Assembly (NCBI RefSeq): GCF_012396015.1
Contig: NZ_JAAXOQ010000011.1
Coordinates: 62,001-126,000, forward strand
Reading direction: 5' to 3'
Source: Tsukamurella spumae
Lineage (GTDB): Bacteria; Actinomycetota; Actinomycetes; Mycobacteriales; Mycobacteriaceae
DNA: 64,000 nt
The translations under genes and the position numbers were made by a program. Below are positions 16,163 to 25,600 of the stretch, one piece after another (positions within the stretch are counted from its first letter, which is position 1; each line of letters begins with the position of its first letter). The notes beneath the pieces were generated by a model. It saw only the letters and a program-made list of their open reading frames with translations, was not told where the DNA came from and did no database searches.

Positions 16163-19100
16163 ATGCTCACCGTGCACCGTTCCGAACGTGGCGACGTCCT
16201 CGTGGACGCGCTGGCGGACGTGCTCGCGGTTCCCGCGGCCGACCCGTTCCGCCCGGAACTGATCGCGGTCCCGGCGCGCGGGGTGGAGCGCTGGATCATC
16301 CAGGGATTGGCCACTCGGCTGGGCGTCGCCGCGAACATCGAGTTCCCCACCCCCGCCGGTCTGGTCGCCGAGGCGGTGGCCGCGGCCTCGGGCATCGCGC
16401 CGGACGATGACCCGTGGCGCGGGGAGCGGCTGGTGTGGCTCGTTCTCGCGGCGATCGACGAGATGGCCTTCGAGCCCTCGGGGGCGGTCCTCGCCCGGCA
16501 CCTCGGGGTGGTCCGCCCCGGGGGCTGGGCCGCGCAGCCCGGGCACCGTCCCCGGCGCCGCTATCCGACCGCGGAGCTGCTCGCGGGTCTGCTGCGCTCC
16601 TACGGCGCGAACCGGCCCGGCATGCTGGTGGACTGGGCGGCGGGCCGCGACACCGACGGCATCGGTGGGGAGCTGCCCGAGGACCTGTCCTGGCAGGCCG
16701 AGCTCTTCCGTCGCGTCCGCACTCTCGCGGGATCGCCCAGCCCCGCCGAGCGGCTCGAGGCCGCCTGCGCGCAGTTGCGGGCGGAGCCGGGCATCGTCGA
16801 CCTGCCCGAGCGGCTGTCGGTGTACGGACCCACCCGCCTCCCCGCAGACCAGGCGGCGGTCCTCGCGGCGCTCGCCGTGGGCCGCGAGGTGCACCTGTGG
16901 CTACCGCATCCCAGCCCGGCCCTGTGGGCCGAGCTGTCGGGCGGTGCCGCCCCGCCCGCCGGGCCCGTGCCCCGCACCGCCGGCGGCCCGACCGCAACGA
17001 ACCCCCTGCTCGCGTCCCTCGGGCGCGAGGCGCGGGAGCTGCAGGCGCGCGTCGCGCCGCTGATGGATGCCGATGTGCACCACCCGACGCCGCCCCGCGC
17101 CGCGACCCTCCTCGGCGGCGTGCAGTCGGGTATCGCCGACGATGCCCCGCTCGCCGCGGGACGCACCGCGGACGGCTCGATCGAGTTCCACGCGTGCCAC
17201 GGTCCGGCGCGCATGATCGAGGTCCTCCGGGAGCGGCTGGTCCGGCTGTTCGAGGACGATCCGACGCTGCAGCCGCGCGAGGTCCTCGTCACCTGCCCGG
17301 ACATCGAGACCTATGCGCCCCTCATCCGTTCCGCGTTCGGCCAGGCCGTGGTGGACTCCGGTGGTCCCGGCCAGGCGGGGGAGGCGATACACCCGGCCCA
17401 GCGTCTGCGGGTGCGCCTGGCCGACCGATCGCTGCGGTTCACCAACCCCCTGCTCGACGCGCTGGTCACGGTCCTCGAACTCGCCGACGGTCGCGCCACC
17501 GTCGCCGAGGTGCTCGACCTGGGGGCCACCGATCCGGTACGGCGCCGGTTCCGGTTCAGCGATTCCGACATCGAACGGCTCCGGGAGTGGGCCGGCCCGT
17601 CGGGCGCCCGCTGGGGCCTCGACGAGGCGGCGCGCGAGCGCTACGGGCTGCGCGGGTTCCCGCAGAACACACTGGCCACCGCGCTGGACCGGATCGTGCT
17701 CGGCGTCGTCGCCGATGAGACCGACGGGGCGTGGCTGGGCCTGGGCCTGCCGCTGGACGATGTGGACTCCACCGACATCGACCTCGTCGGCCGGTTCGCC
17801 GAGTACCTCGACGTGCTCACCCGCGCGACCGCGGAGAGCCGCGGGCGCCGGCCGGCTCGGGACTGGGCGGAGTCGCTGCAGCGGCTGGTCGGCGAGATCG
17901 GGGCGGTGCCCGCCGCGGACGCGTGGCAGGTCACCCAGGCCGGTCGCGAGCTGACCGCGGCCCTGCGCGACGGATCGGACCGTGACCTGACGCTGACCGA
18001 GGTGCGCGCCATGCTGGGCTCGCGCCTGGGTGCCAAGCCCACCCGCGCCAACTTCCGCACGGGCGAGCTCACGGTGTGCACGCTGGTGCCGATGCGGTCG
18101 GTGCCGCACCGCGTGGTGGTGCTGCTGGGCTTGGACGACGAGGTGTTCCCACGGTCCACGCGATACTCCGGCGACGACGTCCTGGGGCGTACCCCGTGCG
18201 TCGGCGAGCGCGATCCGCGCGCCGAGGACCGGGAACTGTTCCTCGACGCGGTCACCAGCGCCACCGACCGACTGCTGGTCTTCTACACGGGCGCGGATCC
18301 GGTCAAGGGCACGCGGCGTCCGCCGGCGGTCCCGGTCGCCGAACTCCGCGACGCGGCGCGGGCCCTCCTCACCGACGTGGACGCCGCCGTCGGGGACGCG
18401 GCGGACGACGAGAGCTCGGAGATCGCGGGGCTCGAGTTCCGGCATCCGTTGCAGCCCTTCGACCCCGGCAACTTCGACCCCGACCGGTTCGGACTCGGCG
18501 CGCCCTTCTCGTACGATCCCGCGGCGTACGCGGGGGCCAGGGCAGCGGCATCGACACCGGAGCCGGTTCCGCCCTTCCTCGCCGCGCCGCTGGCCGCGTC
18601 CGCGGTCGAGGACGTCGATCTCGATGCGCTGGTGCGGTTCTGCGAGCACCCCGTCAAGGCCTTCCTGCGCCAGCGCCTGCACTTCACCGTGCCGGATCAG
18701 GACGACGAGCTCGCCGAGGCGCTGACGATCGCGCCGGACGGCCTGCAGCAGTGGGAGATCGGCGAGCGCATGCTCGCCTCCGCGCTCGCGGGCACGCCGC
18801 CCGAGCGGTTCGCGGCGGCGGAGATGCGGCGCGGAACGCTACCGCCCTTCGCCCTCGGTTCCGCCGTCCTCGATCGGGTCGCCGCCGATGTCGCGGACTT
18901 GGCCCGCGTTGCCGGCCCGCACCTCGTGGGCGCCGCGACCACCGTCGATATCGGCGTGGACCTGGGCGACGGGCGCAGGCTGGTCGGGTCCGTGCCGGCG
19001 GTGCGGCCCGACGGGGTCGTGCGCGCCTCGTTCAGCAAACTCGCGGCGAAGCACCGGGTCTCGGCGTGGGTGTCGCTGCTCGCGCTGGCCGCCGGTGGCT

Positions 19101-19513
19101 ACGAGGAACGCTCCGCCCTCATCCTGGGGCGCGGCTACCGGGGTGTCTCTGCGTCGCGGCTGCAGGCCCCCGCTGATCCGATCGCGGAGCTGCGGGCGCT
19201 GGTGGACCTGCGGGACCGCGGGCTCGCCGAGCCGCTGCCGCTGTTCCCCAAGTCCTCGCCCGCGTACATCGCGACCGCGCTCGGCGGCAAGAGCACGAAG
19301 ATCTCGTTGGAGGCCGCCCGCGCCGAGTTCGACGGGAAGTTCGGCGACGGGACGGACCAGTCCATCCGGTACGCGCTGGGCGATTCCGCCTTCGACGATG
19401 CGCTCGGCCCGCCGCGGGGCTCCGAGGCGGAGTTCTCCCGCGCGGGAACGCGGTTCGGCGCGCTCGCCGCGCGGCTGTGGGTGCCGCTGCTGACCCATGA
19501 GGAGCTGTCATGA
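16163..19513 (+). CDS. recC: Exodeoxyribonuclease V subunit gamma (RecC)
   Basis: A 1116-residue protein, the usual RecC length. It begins LTVHRSERGDVLVDALADVL, with the inactivated helicase-like motifs FRPELIAVPARGVERWIIQGLATRLG and later REVLVTCPDIETYAPLIRSAFG, VCTLVPMRSVPHRVVVLLGLDDEVFPRSTRYSGDD and AEDRELFLDAVTSA. The C-terminal domain retains only a relic nuclease fold. RecC scans for Chi-like sequences and splits the duplex in the RecBCD complex. It is first in the recC-recB-recD operon; the stop overlaps recB by 4 bp. TAGAAC 7 nt upstream of ATG 16163 may be a weak leaderless -10. Confidence 0.95.
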   Translation: MLTVHRSERGDVLVDALADVLAVPAADPFRPELIAVPARGVERWIIQGLATRLGVAANIEFPTPAGLVAEAVAAASGIAPDDDPWRGERLVWLVLAAIDEMAFEPSGAVLARHLGVVRPGGWAAQPGHRPRRRYPTAELLAGLLRSYGANRPGMLVDWAAGRDTDGIGGELPEDLSWQAELFRRVRTLAGSPSPAERLEAACAQLRAEPGIVDLPERLSVYGPTRLPADQAAVLAALAVGREVHLWLPHPSPALWAELSGGAAPPAGPVPRTAGGPTATNPLLASLGREARELQARVAPLMDADVHHPTPPRAATLLGGVQSGIADDAPLAAGRTADGSIEFHACHGPARMIEVLRERLVRLFEDDPTLQPREVLVTCPDIETYAPLIRSAFGQAVVDSGGPGQAGEAIHPAQRLRVRLADRSLRFTNPLLDALVTVLELADGRATVAEVLDLGATDPVRRRFRFSDSDIERLREWAGPSGARWGLDEAARERYGLRGFPQNTLATALDRIVLGVVADETDGAWLGLGLPLDDVDSTDIDLVGRFAEYLDVLTRATAESRGRRPARDWAESLQRLVGEIGAVPAADAWQVTQAGRELTAALRDGSDRDLTLTEVRAMLGSRLGAKPTRANFRTGELTVCTLVPMRSVPHRVVVLLGLDDEVFPRSTRYSGDDVLGRTPCVGERDPRAEDRELFLDAVTSATDRLLVFYTGADPVKGTRRPPAVPVAELRDAARALLTDVDAAVGDAADDESSEIAGLEFRHPLQPFDPGNFDPDRFGLGAPFSYDPAAYAGARAAASTPEPVPPFLAAPLAASAVEDVDLDALVRFCEHPVKAFLRQRLHFTVPDQDDELAEALTIAPDGLQQWEIGERMLASALAGTPPERFAAAEMRRGTLPPFALGSAVLDRVAADVADLARVAGPHLVGAATTVDIGVDLGDGRRLVGSVPAVRPDGVVRASFSKLAAKHRVSAWVSLLALAAGGYEERSALILGRGYRGVSASRLQAPADPIAELRALVDLRDRGLAEPLPLFPKSSPAYIATALGGKSTKISLEAARAEFDGKFGDGTDQSIRYALGDSAFDDALGPPRGSEAEFSRAGTRFGALAARLWVPLLTHEELS

Positions 19514-22500
19514 CCGCCCGCGAATCGGTGCTAGGCGTGACCCCGTTCGAGCTCACGGGGCCGCTACCCACCGGCGGCGCCACCACCGTCCTCGAAGCGA
19601 GCGCGGGTACCGGCAAGACCTATGCGATCGTCGGGCTGCTCACCCGGTACGTCGCCGAGGGCGTCGCGGAGCTGGGGGAGATGCTCCTCATCACGTTCTC
19701 CCGCGCCGCCACCCAGGAGCTGCGGGAACGCGCCCGTGCGCGCCTGCTCTCCGCCGAACGGGCCCTCCGTGATCCGGAGGCCGCCCGCGCCGCCCAGGAC
19801 GAGCTGATCCGTCACCTCGCCGCGGGGGACCCCGGCGAGGTCGCGCTGCGGCACCGCAGGCTGGTCGCCGCCCTGTCCGACTTCGACGCGGCCACCATCA
19901 CCACCACCCACGGCTTCTGTCAGCGGATGCTCGACGCACTGGGCCTCGCGGGCGATCTGGAGCCCGGGGTCACCTTCGTGGAGGACATCGGCGACCTCGT
20001 CCAGGAGGTCGCGGAGGACGCTTACCTGGCGATGTTCGCGGGGCGGCCGCGGCCGCCCTTCCCGCTGCCGATCGCACTGCAGTTCGCGCGCACCGTCGTC
20101 GCGAATCCCCGCGCCGCGATCACGCCGCGCGACGCGGCGGAGGGCTCCGATGTCGCGCTGCGCGTCGCCTACGCGGACTCCGTCCGCAAAGAGGTGGAGC
20201 GCCGCAAGCGGGCCGGCCGGCTGCGCGATTTCGACGACCTGCAGGGGCTGCTCCGCGACGCGCTGACCGACCCTGCGCACGGGGAGCGGGCCTGCGCGCG
20301 GCTCCGTGAGGCCTACTCGGTGGTGCTGGTCGACGAGTTCCAGGACACCGACCCCGTGCAGTGGGACATCCTGCACGCGGCGTTCCACGGCAGCCGCACG
20401 CTCGTGCTGGTGGGCGACCCGAAGCAGGCCATCTATGCCTTCCGCGGCGCAGAGGTCTACAGCTACCTCGAGGCGTCCAAGGCCGCCACCACGCACCAGG
20501 CGCTCGACGTCAACCGCCGCTCCGATCGGCCGCTGGTCGACGCCCTGCAGCACCTCTACGGCGATGTCGCGCTGGGCGACTCGCAGATCGTGGTGGGCCG
20601 GGTCAGCGCGCACCACCCGGATTCCCGGCTCGACGGTCCGCCGCTGCGGCTGCGGTACCTCGGGTCGAACGGGGTCGGGCCCAAGACCCAGTACGGCATT
20701 CCGCGTGTGCCCGGCGTCCGCGCGGCGGTGCTGCGGGACACGGCGGCGGACATCGTCCGGACCCTGGTCGCCGAGGAGAGCTACGACGACGCCCACGACG
20801 GGCCCCGCGCACTGCAGCCGCGCGACATCGCCGTGCTCGTGCGTAAGAACGAGCACATCGCCGAGCTGCAGACACTGCTGCAGAGTCTCGGCGTGGCGGC
20901 GGTCGCCGCAGGCGGTGCGAGCGTGTTCACCACCGCGGCCGCCGTCGACTGGCTGCGGCTCCTGCAGGCCCTGGAGAACCCCGGCCGCGGCGATCGGGCC
21001 CGCCTGGCCGCGCTCACGCCGCTGTTCGAGTTCACCGCCCGCGACCTCGACGAGCGCGGCGACGAGCTGGTCTCCGAGATCAGCGGCCGGCTGCGGACGC
21101 TTGCCGGGATCTTCGCCCGCTCGGGCTTCGCGGCGATGTTCGACGCGCTCGCCACGCGTTCGCGGTTCGACGAGCGGATGCTCGGCCGGATCGGCGGCGA
21201 GCGCACTCTCACCGACCTGCGGCACGTCGCCGAGCTGGTGCAGCACGCCACCGTCACCCACGGTCTCGGCCTGGGCGCCGCGACCCGGTGGCTGGCCGAG
21301 CGCATCGCCGACCCGGGCCGCGGCGGCACCGCCGATCCCGCGCGCCGCCTCGCGACCGACACCGAGGCGGTGCAGCTCATGACGGTCCACGCCAGCAAGG
21401 GTCTGCAGTTCCCCGTGGTGTACCTGCCCTTCGCGTGGGATTCCTTCGGCGGCTTCGGCGATCGCGACACCTTCACCTTCCACGACGCGGGGGAGCGGCT
21501 GGTCGATGTCGGCGGAAAGGATGCGCCGGGCTACGGCAAGCGGCTGGCCGTCTCGCGTGAGGAGGAGGCGGCTGAGGAACTGCGCCTGCTGTACGTGGGT
21601 GCCACGCGGGCGCAGTCGCGGCTGGTCCTGTGGTGGGCGCCGAGCACCACCACGAAGGGATCGCCCCTGCACCGGCTGCTGTTCTCCGAGGTGGGCGGCG
21701 GTCGCGTGCCCGCGGAGCAGGCCCCCATTCCGCACGACGACGAGACCGGCGCGCGGCTGCGGGAGTGGGCGGCGCCCGTCGAGGCGGCCGTGTCGATCGA
21801 GGCGGTGGACCTGTCCGCGCCCGCGCCGCCGCAGTGGCGTCCCCCGTTCGCCGGCTTCCCGGAGCTGGTGCTCGGCCGCGCCGAGCGTCGGATCGACCCC
21901 ACCTGGCGGCGCACGAGCTACTCGGCGCTCACCGCGGATGCCGCGCACGGCCCCGCGGAGGCCGCCCCGGACACCGGCAGTGAGCCGGACGAGCCCGGCA
22001 TCGCCGACGAGCCCCTGGACGAGCCGCTGGTCGCCGCCGCGTCGGATGCCGCCGGCGCGGGCGGCGCACCGTCGTCCCTGATGAACGGTCTGTCGGGCGG
22101 GGCCGTGTTCGGCACCCTCGTGCACGAGATCCTCGAGCACGTCGACACCGGCGCCCCGGATCTGGAGGCCGAGGTGCTCACGCGCTGCCGCGAGGCGTCC
22201 GAGTTCGGCGCGGTCCCCGACGATCCCGCGGAACTGGCCGGGGCGCTCGTCGCGGTGCTGCGCACTCCACTCGGCGTCGGGGACCTGGCGGGGCTGACCC
22301 TGGCCGGCATCGCGCCCGGCGATCATCTCGCCGAGCTCGATTTCGAACTCCCGCTCGGCGCGGACGACGGCGGCGCGGCCACGCTGGCGCAGATCGCGGA
22401 TCTGCTCGACGCGCACGTGCCCGCCGACGATCCGCTGGCGCCCTACGCGGAGCGGCTGCGCGAGGTGCCGGGGGCCGCGCTCCGCGGCTACCTGACCGGC

Positions 22501-22872
22501 AGCATCGACTCGGTCCTGCGGGTCACGGGCCCCGACGGCACCGTCCGGTACACGGTGGTCGACTACAAGACCAACCGGCTCGCCCGCGGCGACCTCACCA
22601 CGGCCGACTACACGCCCGCGGCGATGGCGCGCGAGATGATCTCGTCGCACTACGTGCTGCAGGCGCTGCTGTACTCCGTTGCGCTGCACCGGTTCCTGCG
22701 ATGGCGAGTACCCGGCTACCGGCCGGAGAAGCACCTCGGGGTCGTGCAGTACCACTTCGTGCGCGCGATGATCGGTCCCGAGACCCCGCGCGGCGCAGGC
22801 GTCTTCGAGTGGCACCCGCCGGCGGCGCTCGTGGTCGCGGTGTCCGACGCGCTGGCGGGAGGAGCAGCATGA
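19510..22872 (+). CDS. recB: Exodeoxyribonuclease V subunit beta (RecB)
   Basis: A 1120-residue UvrD/Rep-type 3'-5' helicase plus nuclease. Walker A LEASAGTGKTYAIV is at about 29-41 and motif II is VVLVDEFQDTDPVQWDILHAAF. QLMTVHASKGLQFPVVYLPFAW and LLYVGATRAQSRLVLWW are later helicase motifs. The C-terminal nuclease has VVDYKTNRLARG (catalytic Asp1018 and Lys1020) and a QALLYSVALHRF tail. It processes DNA ends for RecA-dependent repair. ATGA overlaps at both ends couple it to recC and recD. Confidence 0.95.
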   Translation: MTARESVLGVTPFELTGPLPTGGATTVLEASAGTGKTYAIVGLLTRYVAEGVAELGEMLLITFSRAATQELRERARARLLSAERALRDPEAARAAQDELIRHLAAGDPGEVALRHRRLVAALSDFDAATITTTHGFCQRMLDALGLAGDLEPGVTFVEDIGDLVQEVAEDAYLAMFAGRPRPPFPLPIALQFARTVVANPRAAITPRDAAEGSDVALRVAYADSVRKEVERRKRAGRLRDFDDLQGLLRDALTDPAHGERACARLREAYSVVLVDEFQDTDPVQWDILHAAFHGSRTLVLVGDPKQAIYAFRGAEVYSYLEASKAATTHQALDVNRRSDRPLVDALQHLYGDVALGDSQIVVGRVSAHHPDSRLDGPPLRLRYLGSNGVGPKTQYGIPRVPGVRAAVLRDTAADIVRTLVAEESYDDAHDGPRALQPRDIAVLVRKNEHIAELQTLLQSLGVAAVAAGGASVFTTAAAVDWLRLLQALENPGRGDRARLAALTPLFEFTARDLDERGDELVSEISGRLRTLAGIFARSGFAAMFDALATRSRFDERMLGRIGGERTLTDLRHVAELVQHATVTHGLGLGAATRWLAERIADPGRGGTADPARRLATDTEAVQLMTVHASKGLQFPVVYLPFAWDSFGGFGDRDTFTFHDAGERLVDVGGKDAPGYGKRLAVSREEEAAEELRLLYVGATRAQSRLVLWWAPSTTTKGSPLHRLLFSEVGGGRVPAEQAPIPHDDETGARLREWAAPVEAAVSIEAVDLSAPAPPQWRPPFAGFPELVLGRAERRIDPTWRRTSYSALTADAAHGPAEAAPDTGSEPDEPGIADEPLDEPLVAAASDAAGAGGAPSSLMNGLSGGAVFGTLVHEILEHVDTGAPDLEAEVLTRCREASEFGAVPDDPAELAGALVAVLRTPLGVGDLAGLTLAGIAPGDHLAELDFELPLGADDGGAATLAQIADLLDAHVPADDPLAPYAERLREVPGAALRGYLTGSIDSVLRVTGPDGTVRYTVVDYKTNRLARGDLTTADYTPAAMAREMISSHYVLQALLYSVALHRFLRWRVPGYRPEKHLGVVQYHFVRAMIGPETPRGAGVFEWHPPAALVVAVSDALAGGAA

Positions 22873-24686
22873 CCACGGCCGAGAAGACCTTGCTGCAGAC
22901 CTTCGCCGACGCGGGGGTCCTCGGCCCGGCCGACGTGCACGTCGCGGCCGCGCTCGGCCGCCTCGGCGGCGAGACGGACGAGTCGGTGCTGCTGGCCGCA
23001 GCGCTCGCCACCCGCGCCGTCCGGCTCGGTTCGGTGTGCCTGGAGCTCTCCCGTCTGCGGGACGTCGCCGTCGACGGTGACGGCGAGGTCGACGTGGACG
23101 CCCTGCCGTGGCCCGAGGTTGCCGCGGTTCGCGACGCGTTGCGCGGTAGCCCGCTGGTGGTGGGCGGCGCGGCCGGCCCGCTGCGGCCGCTGCGGCTGGT
23201 GCGCGACGAGCTCCTCTACCTGGACCGGTACCACCGCCAGGAGGAGACGGTGCGCGCAGTGCTCGACGCGCGTGGGGGTGCCGCGCCGGGCGTGGACATC
23301 GCGCGACTGCGCGAGGGCCTGCGGGAGCGGTTCCCCGAGCCGGGGCCGGACCGGCAGCGGCTCGCGGCCGCCGCGTCGGTGCTCGGGCAGACGACGGTGC
23401 TCGCCGGCGGTCCCGGCACCGGCAAGACCTACACCGTGGCTCGGATCCTCGCACTGCTCTTCGACCAGCACGGCCCGGACCTGCGGATCGGGCTCGCCGC
23501 CCCCACCGGGCGGGCGGCCGCACAGCTCGCCGGCGAGGTCCGCACCCAGGGCGCCGCGCTCGGCCTGCCGCGGGAGATCCCGGCGCAGACGATCCACCGC
23601 ATGCTCGGCTTCAAACCGGGCAATGCCAGCCGGTTCCGGCACGACGCGAGCAATCACCTGCCCTACGACGTGGTGGTCGTGGACGAGACCTCGATGGTCT
23701 CGCTGACGATCATGTGCCGGTTGCTGGAGGCGCTGCGGCCCGAGGCCAGGCTCATCCTGGTGGGCGACCCGGACCAGCTGGCATCGGTCGATGCCGGCGC
23801 CGTCCTCGGGGACCTGGTGGCGCGTGGCGTGACCACGGCGCCGTCGCCGGAGCTGGATGCGCTGCTGGCCGACGAGCGAGCGCGCACGGGAGGCGACGAG
23901 GAGGTCCTCGACGAGGCGGAGCTGGGCGAGGCGCGGCGGGGCGTGGTCCGGCTGCGCCGTGGCCGCCGATTCACGGGCGCGCTCGGCGAGCTCGCCGATG
24001 CGGTCCGCCGGGGTGACGCCGACCGCGTGATCGAGCTGGCCCGCGACGGCGGGGGCGGCGCGATCGAGTGGTGCGAGCCGGAGGATGTCGAGAGCCTGCG
24101 CGCCGACGTCCGGGCGGCGAGTGCGGCCACCGTCGCCGCCGCGCAGCAGGGGCTCGTGGCGGACGCGGCCACCGGCGTGCAGCAGCACCGGGTGCTCTGC
24201 GCGCACTCCGAGGGACCGTCCGGGGTCACCCGGTGGGCGCAGCTCGCCGAGGAGTGGGCCGGCGCGCGCACCGGAGGGGCGGGCTGGTACGCCGGACAGC
24301 CGCTGCTCGTGACGGCCAACGACTACGACACCAAGGTCTACAACGGCGACGTGGGCGTGGTGATCGCCCACGACGGCGACCCGTCGGACCTGCGGGCCGC
24401 GTTCGCGCGCGGCGCCGACGTCGCGTTGCTGTACCCGAACCAGCTGGTCGCGGTCCGCACGGTCTACGCCATGACGATCCACCGCAGCCAGGGCAGCCAG
24501 TACGACGCGGTGTCCGTGGTGATCCCGCCCGCCGATTCGCGGTTGCTCACCCGTGAGCTGCTCTACACCGCGATCACCCGCGCCCGGCGCAAGGTCCGGC
24601 TGCTCGGCGGTGAGGAAGCGCTGCGCGCCGGCGTGCAGCGGCAGGTGTTGCGTGCGAGCGGCCTCCGGGGTGAGGGTGGGACATGA
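22869..24686 (+). CDS. recD: Exodeoxyribonuclease V subunit alpha (RecD)
   Basis: A 605-residue superfamily 1B 5'-3' helicase. A helical N-terminal domain is followed by Walker A LAGGPGTGKTYTVARIL (near 178), GLAAPTGRAAAQL, VVVDETSMVSLTIMCRLLEAL and LILVGDPDQLASVDAGAVLGDL. The last motifs are YAMTIHRSQGSQYDAVSVV and LLYTAITRARRKVRLLG. ATG 22869 overlaps the recB stop as ATGA; the frame is open further upstream, but those starts lie inside recB. It is the third gene of recCBD. Confidence 0.95.
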   Translation: MTTAEKTLLQTFADAGVLGPADVHVAAALGRLGGETDESVLLAAALATRAVRLGSVCLELSRLRDVAVDGDGEVDVDALPWPEVAAVRDALRGSPLVVGGAAGPLRPLRLVRDELLYLDRYHRQEETVRAVLDARGGAAPGVDIARLREGLRERFPEPGPDRQRLAAAASVLGQTTVLAGGPGTGKTYTVARILALLFDQHGPDLRIGLAAPTGRAAAQLAGEVRTQGAALGLPREIPAQTIHRMLGFKPGNASRFRHDASNHLPYDVVVVDETSMVSLTIMCRLLEALRPEARLILVGDPDQLASVDAGAVLGDLVARGVTTAPSPELDALLADERARTGGDEEVLDEAELGEARRGVVRLRRGRRFTGALGELADAVRRGDADRVIELARDGGGGAIEWCEPEDVESLRADVRAASAATVAAAQQGLVADAATGVQQHRVLCAHSEGPSGVTRWAQLAEEWAGARTGGAGWYAGQPLLVTANDYDTKVYNGDVGVVIAHDGDPSDLRAAFARGADVALLYPNQLVAVRTVYAMTIHRSQGSQYDAVSVVIPPADSRLLTRELLYTAITRARRKVRLLGGEEALRAGVQRQVLRASGLRGEGGT

Positions 24687-25582
24687 CCGAACGCAGGCGC
24701 GTGCTCATCCAGGGTGCCGGGGCGGTCACCGCCGCCGCGGGCGCGCTGCTCGCCGAAACCGGCGCCGAGGTCCGGGCGGCCTCGCGCCGCGACGGGGTGA
24801 TCCTCACGGCCGTCGCGCCCGACGGGGCCGTCGCGCACGTGCCGGTGGTGACCTACCCGCAGGTCGAGGCCGACGAAGTGCAGGGCGAGGTCGATCTCCT
24901 GATTCTCACGTCCGCGCCCGGCGAGCTCGCGCCCGACGTCGCGGCCGCGCTGGCCGCGCTGGCCGCGGCACGACCGGCGGCGATCGGCGTGACCAGCCCG
25001 GTGATCGGCGATGCGGCGATCGCGCAACGGATGTTCCCGGGCGCCGAGGTGGCGACGCTCGCGCCCGGTCTGCTCGCGTTCGCGACCTCGCGCGGTACCG
25101 AGACGCGGGCCGAGTACTGGGTGCCGCCGCTCGTCCCGGCGTTCGCCGCCGTCGGGGTCGACGGTGCGCCGGAGCTGCCGCGTCGGCTCGCCGCCGAGTA
25201 TCCGAAGGTGGTCGGCCGGACGCCGGCGAAGGCCGCCGATGCCGTCGGCGTGCTGATGGTGCCCTACGCGGCCGAGCTGGCGGTCGTCGGCGGCGACTGG
25301 CCCACCTTCCTGCGCCGGCTTCGCCGTCCGGGTCGGGCGATGGCCGAGGCGATGCGCGCCGACGTCGGGCTGCGGGTGTTCGCGCCGCCGCCACTGGTGG
25401 TGCGTGCCGTGCTCCGGCGGATGGACGCGATGGTGCCCTTCGATTTCCCCAAGTTCGCCGGCAACCATTTCGTCCGGCACGCCGGGCAGAGCCAGCGCAT
25501 CCTCGACGCCTGGCGGGCCATGACGCCCCGCGCCACTCCGGCGCTGGATTCGCTCCGCGAGGATCTCGCCGCGGTCGTGTAG
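24683..25582 (+). CDS. Ketopantoate reductase-like (ApbA/PanE family) oxidoreductase
   Basis: A 299-residue protein with an N-terminal dinucleotide fold VLIQGAGAVTAAAGALLAETGAEVRAASRR and a helical C-terminal domain (KFAGNHFVRHAGQSQRILDAW). This fits 2-dehydropantoate 2-reductase-like or octopine-dehydrogenase-like enzymes, but the usual GxGxxG reads GAGAVTAA and the catalytic lysine is not obvious to me. It starts inside the recD stop (ATGA), so it is translated with the RecBCD operon, although no recombination role is known for the family. The true reaction is uncertain. Confidence 0.7.
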   Translation: MTERRRVLIQGAGAVTAAAGALLAETGAEVRAASRRDGVILTAVAPDGAVAHVPVVTYPQVEADEVQGEVDLLILTSAPGELAPDVAAALAALAAARPAAIGVTSPVIGDAAIAQRMFPGAEVATLAPGLLAFATSRGTETRAEYWVPPLVPAFAAVGVDGAPELPRRLAAEYPKVVGRTPAKAADAVGVLMVPYAAELAVVGGDWPTFLRRLRRPGRAMAEAMRADVGLRVFAPPPLVVRAVLRRMDAMVPFDFPKFAGNHFVRHAGQSQRILDAWRAMTPRATPALDSLREDLAAVV

Positions 25583-25600
25583 TCGCGCCGCGGACCGGCG

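Noticed and set aside
19564-23523. Very long minus-strand open frame (1319 residues) opposite recB and recD
   Set aside because: It is a shadow in GC-rich DNA: Arg/Gly/Pro-rich, with no domain, and recB and recD on the plus strand have complete helicase motifs.
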